A DNA stretch of 64,000 nt from Topomyia yanbarensis (taxonomy: Eukaryota; Arthropoda; Insecta; Diptera; Culicidae): the NCBI RefSeq assembly GCF_030247195.1, contig NC_080672.1, positions 399,297,037 to 399,361,036 on the forward strand, in the 5' to 3' direction. This document shows, one piece after another, positions 47,336 through 59,100 of the stretch. Position 1 is the stretch's first letter. Every line of letters begins with the position of its first letter. The notes under the pieces were generated by a model that saw only the letters and a list, made by a program, of their open reading frames with translations, was not told where the DNA came from and did no database searches. The position numbers and the translations under genes are program-made.

Positions 47336-48857
47336 ATATTCATTGACATTTTTTTGAAGAATAAGCATTATGTTTTATAATAAAAAATACTGAATTCGTT
47401 GAAGATTTTTTTTTTGTTTTTCAACTACATGACTAAAAAACTCTTATTTTTCATTGATCACCTGTTATTAGGCTTGCAGGAGAAAAACCAGGACAAATCA
47501 AGCTTTTTCCTCGACTTCCCAAGACACCAGGACAGTCATTGAAAAACCAGGACATGTCCTGGGAAACCAGGACGTATGGTCACCGTACCTACGAACACAC
47601 AGTTCAAGGCGATGGAAGAAATCATGCAACCTCTATCAGACATCAGATATGCCTCAGAAGTATTTTCGGTAGATTTAAAACCAACTCTTCATTTAGTTAT
47701 GCAACATTTAGTAACATTGAAAATAAATATCGACATGCTTCCGATTACACCAAGCAGTGCTGTAAGAATGATTGCCAAACGGCGGCAAAGGGAATTACGA
47801 GGTAGGATGCAAAACATTTATAAAATAATTAAAATACTGATAGATTACTTTTTCAGGTACTGTTTAGCAAATCTACTTCATCCCAAGTTCAAGGGACGAT
47901 TGATGAAACAAGGCAAAGATAGCTCTGTTTTTGATACTGTTGTTTATCGTCTACTTCATGAACATGTTTCATGGAGTGAGTTTGAAATGCAACTTACAGA
48001 ACAAGGAGGAACTGGTTCACAACTGACTCATTTGAATCATCAAGTGGCTGCAAAGACTCCTTGGGAGGAGGAGCTAAGAATGCTTACCAAGGCAATCATG
48101 GAAGATTCACCAATCACTCCGGCACTTACAAAATCAGCACTTGAGTCGGAAATAGAAGGTTATTTGAATAAAATTCCTGAATATGAATCAGTCACACCTG
48201 ATACATTAGAATGGTGGAAGAGAATGACATCTCATCTTCCAATGTTAAGTGAAATAGCTAGAAAACTTGTTTGTATTCCTGCCAGCCGCACATCGTCGGA
48301 AAGACTATTTTCTGCAAGTGGGCATATTGTAACCCAACAAAAAACCAGTTTAGATCCGCATCACCTAGAACAATTGCTTTACATCCATGAAAATTACGAT
48401 AAAGTTAACATTAAATGGGCATTAAAGGACAAGATTCAGCTAGAACGCGACAAAGAAAATAAGGATAATACTAGAAACTATCTGACTTCCAAGAGCTCGA
48501 AAAATTTAAAAGTGTGCGACATAGACGAAGACGAAGGAACGGTTCAAATAGATAGTGATTGATAACTATTGACAACAGTAACCACAAATAAACAAGTACT
48601 AAATAAATTTCCTGATTTCTAACACTGAATTTTCAACGAATTTTCTGTATTTTGTATGCAAAATATAAGTCTTATGAGTTATGAAAAATTTCGAAATTAT
48701 TCGCAAAAGTTCGTCAAAAATAAAATTTTGTTTTGCGAACAACATTTTCAACACAAAATTCGGTTCGTTTCGTATCGCTTGAAATATTATAAGAAAGGTT
48801 CGATTCGATTCGTACCGCCATTTGCTGAAGTGTGTTTCGCCCACCCTTAATATGTAT

Positions 48858-50146
48858 TAAAAAGTCGCCACGTTGATTGAAAAACACTGGTGCTTTCGGA
48901 TAAATACCAACTGAATAAGATAACTTTATAAATAAAATTTATTTCTTCGTTTCTAAGCATTCGTTCTGGATTCACATATCTTATTTTTCAAGTAACAAGA
49001 CACAAGAAAGCTACACTGTTAACCATTCGAGTACACACGATCGAGTCTCTTTGACATCCCTTGCCTTTTTATAGTTTCATAGGTTAATTAATCTATTTAT
49101 ACACTCAGTATTTTGAACTAACAACGACGGATTTATTGTGCTTATACTTTTAATACACATAACTAATATCGATGACCTCAGTTCGACCTTTGGGAGTATA
49201 TGAATGCTTTAATAAATTGCACAATGGTAGTCTATTAAAGTAGCAGATTCTATATTGCAACATTCGTAGTACATTGTTGCTAGTTAATAAGTGTACCTGA
49301 TAAACGAATCGATAATATTCGAGTAAACGGCAACAAAAATAAACTGTGTCGCCACACAGTGAAGCTGCTAACTTTCATTCCATCATCTAACGACTAACTA
49401 AATGTGAGCGTTTTTTCGGGGTAATAACTATTAAAAATTTACAGAGTTCTAGTTGAGTTTAAATATTTTATATACGAATGATTCGAGGCACGAATATGTA
49501 GTAACTGTATGGAACGAACATATAGAAATTATTCTATATTAGGGAAAAACACGAACACACAGCAATTCACACCATAAGCCTTCCATTGTGGTATTGGTAG
49601 AATCCTTCAATGCTAACACTGCCGGCGGGAAGATTTAATAAAAGTAATATTCCGTTAACTTGAAGTTTGTCACTGATAGTCGAATCAGTTTTGTGTTCCA
49701 TTATTAATTAAAGGGCGGACTAATCTGTTTCGTTTTCTGAACTGGTATATGCATGGCTAAAATTTGTCTTTATCACGAATGATGTCACACCTTATAGTAT
49801 TACGCATTAGAACACAAGCTCATACTGTTAGTATACAAACAGAAAGACTATCAGTTTTTGTTTGATCGGGTCTTACCGTCTAGCTGGGCCTTTTTCTTGA
49901 AGGCGTGCTTAGTGTTTCATGTTGAGCATTTCTAGTGCGGATAATGTTAAAATACAGATGCAATAGCAGAATGATCAATGTAATCATCAAAACTTTAAAC
50001 CTGCACTGTTCATTAGCAATTATAACAAAAATGATTTCGTGTTAAAATCGCCAAAATGTTAATGATAAAAATAAATAACAAACTAGTGAATGAGCCTATA
50101 AAAACGATCGTTGTGGCACAGCCCATTTTACACGCACTCGAAGGAC
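48858..50146. other. Intergenic 3' of the nucleotidase gene
   Basis: AT-rich DNA after the nested block. The part next to 50147 should include the nucleotidase 3' UTR. No other supported feature. Confidence 0.4.
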
Positions 50147-53100
50147 TTACGGCGTAAGTTCATCCGTTTCGGCAATTACCGAATTCTTCTCCATGGTCTG
50201 TCGCCGCAGGATCATTTCGTGCATGTGCTAAAATAAATGAATATTAATATATATTTAGACTGATCCATTAATTTATACTCACATCTTGATTTTGCACTAC
50301 AACTATTCGATGTTGAATCGTGGGTGCTAACTGGCAGCTGTTTTGTTCCAGATCATCCAGAGATGCTCGCCTCAGTAGCTACGAAGGAAACGTAAATGAT
50401 AAAACTTTAATTTTGTATATTACCGAATCTACTAACCTTTCCTCGGTTGACATGCTCCATACTAGCATGTCGAGGCTGTAGGACGGTAGATTTCCGCCGA
50501 ATCGGTGTCGGTCCATCCAACTCGAGATTCTCCAGCATCTGAACCATACTGTGTCTTCGAGACAGCGTCACCAGCGACTGTCGATGCTTGGTGTGATGTG
50601 TCTTCCCCATTCGAACATCAATCGCCTTGAAGTGGTTCTGAATTGCCAGCCCAAGCTCGGGTGCCGCGTCGTCATCCATCAGTACTTTGCAACCCTTGAA
50701 CATTGTATAACCATCACAACCGCCGTGAATATAACTTTTCACGCAGAGAGTGTAGGTTTGTTCGAGATTAAGCCACTCGTCTCCGACTCGAATCAGCAAC
50801 GGTTCCACTCGTCTTCCTGGAGGTTGCGTTGGATCAAAAGCGAATGACATTCCGGCAACCTGTGGGAAGCGTCCCTCCAGCTTGGGATAGGTAGAAACCG
50901 AATTCTCCAACGCCTCGTGAAGAATTTTCCCGGTCACTTCCACCACAATAAGCGGATCTTGCATAGGAATAACATTAACCAAATCTCGCATCGTAAATGG
51001 ACCAGCCTGATGAATGCGATCGGACCGGAATGTTCCTGAGTTAATCATGACCGCATCCGCCCCGGTCGCAGCTAGCGCTATATCACAGATCCAATTACCT
51101 AAATTCGTTTCCGACGTGCGAATCGATGCAAATCGACCATCCAATTCAACCGAGAACGTTCCCAACACCTCATCCATTTTGGATTCGATCGTTTCGGAGT
51201 ACTTCTTCAGTTCCTCCTTCAAACTCGGATCTTCGTTGTACTTTGTTGAGTTTACATCAATCTTCTCCACCGTAATGCTAATCTTTCCCTGCTCATTCCG
51301 CTCCGTGTCAATTCCAATTCGGGAGAATTGCCGAAAATCGGTTCCCGATTTCACCACGTGCGTGCCCTCGATATTCAGTATCTCAAACACATGATCGTGG
51401 CCACCCAGTATCAAATCAATATACCCGGAGTGCTTAGCTAGTTCGATATCATTCGGCGTCCTCATGTGAGTCAAAGCAATGATAATATCACAACCCTGAT
51501 TGTGCAGCTCATCTGCCAGCTGGTTACCGGCCTTGATGAAGTCAATGTACGTCACCTCGTTCGGATCGATCGTGGGCAGTGTATCGAGCCATTCCTTCTC
51601 CACTAGCCCAATCAGACCGACCTTTACGTCGTTGTGGTGTAGAATGTGTGTGATTTTCCCGCCACCCAGTGGCCGCCCGGTTTCGTCATCGACCACATTG
51701 GACATCAGCCAGGGGAAGTTGGACTTTTCGATCCACTCGGTCAGTACGTCCAAGCCGTGATCTGAAAGCAAGTCGGTAGTTTGGTGGTTAATGTATGTAT
51801 GTATCTGTAGGGTAAGGTGGGGCAAATGCGACCTAGTAAATGGTTTTGGCTGTAGAATGGCCATTTTACATCGGATCAAGTCGTTTTATACACCAAATTA
51901 AAGGTTATACTTTATAAAGGTTATAAAGATATTTTATTCGCATCCTGATAAAATTTTGAAACAAGCGAAAAAGTTCATTTTCGCTGTTTTCAAAAATGGT
52001 GGGGTAAACCCGACCGCATATGTTTTTGGTCGATTTAGTACAGATATTACCCAAATTTTATGATTTTTCAATGATAAATCAATGAATGTTATGTTATTGA
52101 ATTGTAACATGAACATAATGGAATTCAATGTCAATCTTGGAATGTCAAAATCACGAGCAGTAGCACGTAAAGATATTCCCATTTGCATCGGAGAAATTGC
52201 TCGACGAATACAATATTCATCAAGTTTTTGTGTCTTTCATTTATAATTATGAGCCATTGTGCAAAAAAATAATAAATAGTAACAATAAAAATATATTTCA
52301 ATTTCATAAATAAACATTTTCTTAGCAAAAAAGCGGTCGGATTTACCCCACTATTTAGAGGTCGGATTTGCCCCACCACGTCATTTTTTATTACGAAGCA
52401 ATTTAAAAAAAATATGGAAAAAGTTCGACTAAATTCATCTATGCAGTTTGTAGGCCTTTAATTGAAGAATTTAAATCCACTTACATTTTTATGCTACCAC
52501 TAAACAATCAGAAATATCCTGTAGTCAATAATACACAAAAATCAAATCAAAAGTTCTAAAAACACACTTATTGTCGTTTGAGCATCTGAATGTAGACTAA
52601 TAAAATGATGTCATGCCACCATTATGATTATTTTCGATGCTCTACACGACAACATTCATATTAGTTCGCTGAGTGCTTCCGATTTTCCATAACAGAGGGG
52701 GTCGGGTTTACCCAACGGTCGGATTTACCCCACCTTACCCTATTTATAAACTTTAATCTCAATTTACTGTTTTATACTAAGTTTTCATAAAACAAAATCG
52801 TTGCATCAGTCCAGAATTGAGCACATCCGAATTTAGTGTTATTAAACGATGTTATTCAGGCCCTTGAGTTAGTTTCATAACCCATTTGTCAGATGTACGA
52901 GCCCCGATCATGAACCTTCCGAATGTCCCGCATATGGCTGTTACTCGAAAAATAATTTGAGTGGTTTTCAGAACGAGCAGGATACTTAAGAGGAAAAGCT
53001 TCTTGAATAACAACGAAACTTCTGCAATGTTGTGTTTTCTCTCGATCTGAGTTATCGCGTATAATGAATTACTTTTAATAACCCGAATATTTGGTGGCCA

Positions 53101-56100
53101 TTCCTGTAAGATAACCGCAATGGTATTTGAACCTTAAAAAACCATTCCCTGAAGTTTCCTCGTATCATTAGCGAAACGATAAACCAACGCTACCGACAAT
53201 CATATTGACTATTCCACTTATGGTCAGCGCCACTTGTACCATTTGCCGAATAGGTCGTTAAGTAACGTTACCATTCAAAAATGCCAATTTCCTTAAACAA
53301 ATTTTAGGGCATATTATAAGGGGAATGGTGATCTTATAATCCATTTTTGCGGTACTATATTGTTTTTGGATATAACAAGGTACATTAAACATTTTACCAC
53401 AAACATTTCTTCACCATGCTGTGCGATTAGTATAATCTTACACTACACACAATTCATTTAATGTTTTTTTTACAATATGACAAATCGTGATGCAAAACAA
53501 ACATGGTACCATACCACAAATCGTTTCGATCATTTGGTGTATTGTAACCACAGATAACCATTTCTCGAATAGTACAGTTATAGTTTGCGAGTGACACTAT
53601 GCGATGGGCAAAATGTGATGAGTGTGTATAATAAACTACTTTATCGACACTATCAAATGCGGCTGATGTAAAAAGAACTTTATAAATGTTTTTTTCTGAT
53701 TCACCCAAGTTTTCGTTTAAGTGCTATAAGCGAATTGGCCTTTTTCGATTCGAAATCTCTGTTTATGGGCCCAGGATCGATTCCTATGCATGGGAAACGG
53801 AGTGAAGTGGATTTCGGTCGTAGTGTCACGCAATAATTAAAATGGGGGAATACGAGAAAGAAGAGGCAGTCTTCAAGAACACTTCGTGAAGACCGCTTGA
53901 TCCGGCTTTTTCGTGGTACCGGAGGTGTGATGGACGATATTGATGTGGTGTGTCGGTTGCTTCTATCGTTGGGTACGGAATGAATTTTGTGAAGAGTAGA
54001 CTCTTGGATGAGGAGATTAAAAGAAGAAGCGCCACCTCAGATTCAAGTGGTGTAAAAAGTGAAACCGTGGCGTTTTATAACTTTTGAAACTTTTTAGTGC
54101 TTTGATTGCCAAAAAGAATGGCACAAAATTTCAGATTGCCCTGAGAAAAATACTTCGTCGCTTTCATAGGTCGAGATTCATTGTGGTGTATTTGGTCAAA
54201 TCAAAAGGCAAGGTTGCCAGCTGCTTTAAGGACTACGAGGCGCAGTTTGGTTCCAAGATTTCCCGCCTTCGTTCCGACAATAGGGATCTTTAGGAGTGTG
54301 CGGGTTAAGGCATATTCTGATGCACATTAGTACCGTGAGTTGATATCTCAGTCCTTTTTCAATTGTTTGGCCCGAAACTATTGAAAAAAACATTTTTTAG
54401 TTTGTTTCCTTTTAGGACAATAACACATCCAAACCCATGCGACTTGCACGACTCTATAGGTTGCCTTATCAGATCTACCATAGTTTACAGATGAAACTTG
54501 GGATAGCAGGCTGCTAGCGGATTGAAAAAGTACCAGATCATGCTGTGTGGGGTGCTGTCCCGGTTAACAATGAGGCGAACGAGATATTTGCAGATACGTC
54601 ATTTAGTAGGACAACTGTCAGTTTGCTGGTTGAATTTAATTTAGTTTTTTTTTAATTTAAAAATCATAAAAGAATAATTAAGGTTTAAGAATGATATGAG
54701 TGTACTCGTAAGGACACCCGCTATCAACACATATGAAAAACTGGCACAATTTTTCCAAATTAATGATCCCTATAGCGGGGAATATGTCGGCAAAGAGATT
54801 CGTTCGTTTTGTCGGCAGCAGGGAATCAGAAGGGAGTTTACGGTCCCTTATTCATCCGAACAAAACGGAGTTAGTGAACGGAGGAATCGAACGTTAGTGG
54901 AGAAGTCCAGTTCGATGCTGTTTGATTCCGGTATAGACAATTCGTTCTGGAGAGAAGCAGTTTAAACTGTGGTGTTTCTAACCAACAGAAGCCCTGCTTT
55001 TGCGATTGGCCAAAATATTCCAGCGGAGATGTGGAATGGCAAGAGACCGGATGTTTCGAAACAAACTTTTTGGCTCGTTTGCCACGTTCCAAACGAAATT
55101 CGTTAGAAGTTGGACCATAAAAGCTGGAAAGGAATCGTGGGATACGGGATTAACGGATATCGTGTCTGGAACGCTAATGAACGACACATCGGTACAATTC
55201 GTGATGTTATCATTGACGAGAACACAATAGTTAAATCAAGCGATAAGGAACAATAGAAGACAACAATTCGTGTATCGAGCGGATCAAATTCAAATATGAG
55301 CTCACAGGAAAATCAAAAGTGCGAAAGGGGCATTCAAACTGAATCGGATCTTGAAGATGGTACAGAAACAGAGGATTTCGATACCCAAGTAACAATTGAA
55401 GTTTTATAGCACGCTACAAGTCTAATCTAAATTTTATCAGTCACTTTATAACTACCATAAAATCACAATTGTTACTAGAGTAGCTGTGTTGATACTACGC
55501 TTGTGTAAGAGAGTTGTAACGGTACTTGGATCGTACCCAGTAATGAACCAACAACTGGAACTCAATGCAAGGAGCCTCCTGTGTGGCAGCAGGATTATGA
55601 CATGACGTTTGCAGGTTTCGCTTTCGAAGCAATTGAATATGTTGACAATTTTCCAAGTACTTTAGCAGTGTTGAAGAAGAGGAATGACTGGCCACAATGG
55701 TAGGGTTCTATCCAGGCAGAATTGTACTCTTTGGACCGAAATAGTACGTGAAAGCTAGTGAAGCTTCCTGCGGCAAGGAATGTGATGTCTTGCGAATGGG
55801 TGCTCAGAATTAAACCCGGAAATGGAGTAGAACCAGACAAGTATAAGGCACGTTTGGTTGCGCGTGGTTTTGAGTCAACGTCTTGGTTATGACTACACTG
55901 AAACCTACTCCCCAGTAGCTAGAGAAGACAAACTAAAAATCTTGTTAGCTGTGGCGAATAAAGAACGAGTGCAGGTCCATCAAATGAATGTTCAATCAGC
56001 CTTCCTCAATGGCAACCTGGCTGAGAAAATGTATATGTCGCAACCGGAGGGCTACGAAGTAGGAGAAGGATTGGTATGTTGTTTGAAAAAGTCGCTTTAT

Positions 56101-59100
56101 GGCCTGAAACAGGCCTCAAAGGTGTAGAGTGATAGGTTTGATAGTTTCATTATCAAACTTGGATTTCCGCGAAGCAAGAATGATTTGTGTCTCTACTTTA
56201 GAAGCCTTGGTGGCAAGAAGGTGTTTTTGATATTATATGGTATATTGATAATAAGTCACGACAGGGCCGGCGGAAAGCGTGGGTAGTATGGGTAGTACTA
56301 CCCACTCAAAAAATAACCGAGTGGGTAATTACCCACTCTAAATTTTGAACCATTTCAAAAAATTTAGATGCGCAACGCATGTATTTCGCACTACACACAT
56401 TTGAAAACATCGATGTACCACAATTCTATTTGCATAAACGAACGTGATTTAATGTGAATGTAATGTAAGCGTGTGCATTGCGAAAAGGCAAAAAATTCTT
56501 ACTAATGGACCCCTCACCCTATGCTTTTTACCCACTCGGACGTAAAGTGTTTCGCCGCCCCTGGGTCACGACATGAATCACATAAATATAATCAAGGACT
56601 GTCTGTCCAAAGAGTTCAGAATGACGGATGCAAAGAAGGTATCGTGCTATCTCGGAATGAAAATTGAAAGGAACATTGACCAGAGAATAATGCGAATCAG
56701 CCAGCGAAGATATTTAGAGACCCAAATGATGTGATAGATCGACGCTTTGTAACGGGATAAGTTTTAAAGGTGTTCGTATGTACGGCTGTCTGGAGAACGA
56801 CTGAAGCTGAAATGGTTTGCAAAATTATGTGGCTTAAGCGATTGATTGAGGAACTGGGTTGTGAAATGACCGCTGCTGTATCGTACTATGAAGACAATAA
56901 AAACACAATAAGGATTGTTTGTGAGCCAAAGGTTTGAAGTCGTCTTAAACACATCGATATTAAACATCAGTTCGTCTGCGATTTGGTTCAACAGGGGCAG
57001 ATTAAGTTACGGTTCGTCCCGACGGAGGAACAAGAAGCGGACATAATGACGAAGGGGTTACCTGCACAACAGTTTCGTAAGTTAAGAGGAAGAGCCTCCT
57101 ACCGGCAAGAGCCAGAAGCGCCTGCACAAACTTACCGATCTTTGTGAACAATTCGACAAAGTGCAAAGTGAAATAGAGGCGCAGTCTGAAGTGCCCGAAG
57201 AAATGAACTAGATTTTTAATCATCAGATGGAATTCAAGAAAATGTATTACCACGTGAAAGGGCGCTACATCATACTATTTGGTGTACCTAACCTCCTCGG
57301 AAGCAGTGAAGGGACAATTGATCTGAAGGAGCAAACAAGTTGCTCCTTAATTCGAAATGACGTCGACAGGCTTCAGCTTCGAACTCAAAGTCGCAAATGG
57401 GTGACCAAGTTGGTTCCGTAAATCCTTCCCGACCGTTCACTGATGCTCGAGCGTCCGGAGCCCAAAATCAATTCAAGGGGCGATTGCCTACCATCACATT
57501 GCCGATCTTCAGGGTCGACCGAAAACAATGGTCCTCAGCCAAGAACCTCTACGAAAACTGCATGCATTCAAAAAACCTAAAGAATTTCATTAAACTACAG
57601 TATCGACTCCCCCATCTAAAGGGTGTCCCATATCAAATTGCATTACGGAAAAACGGTGTAGAAAATAACCCATTGGGTATATTTTCTTGAAAATTTGGGT
57701 AAAAGTAGTTTAGAGTGTATTATTCACAGTGTACTTTTATTGCTGCCAGTTTTTCACGGCGTCACCAGAAAAGCAACGTCGCGAACTGATTTGGCGCAAG
57801 CACCTGGAAAATCCTCAACTCTCATCGGGACATCGGAAAACAATTCCGAATTGTGCAGTGAACGGTGAGTTGTTTGATTAAATGTTACTACCAAACTCTG
57901 AGCATCGAACGGAAGGAGGAGAAATGCGCTCAGAATGGATGTTCTATTAGTGATCAGGATCACAAGCGTGTAGGGAAAGTGTTCAAGCGGAATCCCATTG
58001 TTTCGGTCAGTGATGTGGCCAAAAAGTTGAATCTGTCAGTCTTTCGTTCAGAGAACCAAAGACCGGGAGGGACTACAAACGTGCAAAGCGCAGAAGGCTC
58101 CAAATCGTGACGAGCAGCACAATACGGTGGGAAAGTTACGTGGTCGGAAACTGTACACCCAGATGCTAGCGAAGCCTCATTGTCTCATCATGGATGATGA
58201 GACTTACGTCAAGACAGACTTCCGGCAGCTTCCGGGGCAAGTTTTCTTCACAGTTCAGCACAATTTTAATGTCCCAAAGAGAGATAAAGAAGCAAAAAAT
58301 TTCAAAGTTTGTTAATAAATACTTGATTTGGAAAGCGGCAAACGGAGTACGCCGTTCGTGACTAGCAGGACTGTAAACTGGGCGATCTATCTCAAGGAGT
58401 CTCTACCGAAGCGACTGCTTCCTCTGTTGAAGCAGCACGTGGGCCCTACGATCTTCTGGACGAATCTAACTTCGTGCAACTATTCAAATGTTGTCCTGGA
58501 GTGGAACGAAGCTAATGGAGTCACTTTCTTACTAAGGCCCAGTGGACGAAAATGAAGCAGGTACTAAGAAAACATCCCAAGAAGGTCAAATCTGAGGAAA
58601 ACGACGAAAAAGTGGGTTTCCGTACAGAAGAAGCTGCAGCCAGCTGTTGTACAGAACCTTACGAGTGGAGTTAAGCGTAAGGTGCAAGCGTACAAGAGTG
58701 TATTGAAGTTGAATGATATAAATATGCCAAAAGCTTACTAATGAGTTATATTTTATTGTCCGAAAGTTTGAAAAGGATCAGTCCACGAAGTAGTTTTCTA
58801 CAGCGTCTTTTCCGTGATGCAATTTGATGCAAATGCACCCTTTACCAGATAATTCAAGCAAACTTATTGAAAAGGACCTGCAAATGAGAGCCTCTCTTTG
58901 CTTTCTCTTCCGCTAATAACACAGTCGCATTTGCGTTTGCTGCTTGACTCTTTGCATAATATGCTAGTCGAAATCATGCTCTTCCAGTAGACCTGGAACA
59001 TTATTGGAAAGATTAATGGTAAAGCCATGATAGAAAGTAAACAAAGAGAGGCTCTCTTTTGCGCATAGGTATATTTCAAAAAGTACGCGATAATTCTCAA

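Larger units (their letters stand above)
42989..47465 (+). mobile_element. DD37E mariner-type element C nested in B
   Basis: The terminal repeats ACGAGTGTTCAATTAAAAAT and (inverted) ACAGGTGATCAATGAAAAAT lie inside TA dinucleotides (42987-42988 and 47466-47467), as expected for IS630-Tc1-mariner insertion. It is split by element D. Without D it is about 1.26 kb, a normal mariner size. Confidence 0.85.
41506..47586. mobile_element. hAT-like element B nested in hAT A
   Basis: The 8 bp duplication ACCTACGA is found at 41498-41505 and 47587-47594. The termini share AGGGTGACCATA / TATGGTCACC. The word AAAAACCAGGACA recurs near both ends (41532, 47484, 47541). Excluding the nested DD37E element, B is about 1.6 kb and has no recognisable transposase, so it is non-autonomous or carries foreign DNA. 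Confidence 0.85.
40195..48562 (+). pseudogene. hAT transposase (BED finger, RNase H-like, dimerisation domain)
   Basis: A BED-type zinc finger near 40215-40360 reads CTICGK..LHAHLKRKHQ. Coding continues in 40433-40650 (DTISSKTMKDYF, LVEEPGFI). The catalytic-core segment follows at 40708-41192 (FTTDTWTSRANDPYESLTIHYI). After the interruption the frame resumes at 47587 (TNTQFKAMEEIMQPLSDIRY) and ends with SERLFSASGHIV..LEQLLYIHENYD, the hAT C-terminal dimerisation domain. Introns are visible, for example 47803-47857. It is inactivated by an A-run frameshift near 41176, further shifts and stops near 41250-41480, and the 6 kb insertion. Similar in layout to ZBED-type hAT transposases. Confidence 0.88.
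39576..48849 (+). mobile_element. hAT transposon A, coding, with nested insertions
   Basis: The terminal repeats TAAGGGTGGGCGAAA and (inverted) TTAAGGGTGGGCGAAAC are flanked by the perfect 8 bp duplication ATATGTAT at 39568-39575 and 48850-48857. Dense GCGAAAC/GTTTCGC words form subterminal repeats. The element encodes a BED-finger hAT transposase and is interrupted by element B (41506-47586). Without B it is about 3.2 kb, a normal size for an autonomous hAT. Confidence 0.92.
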
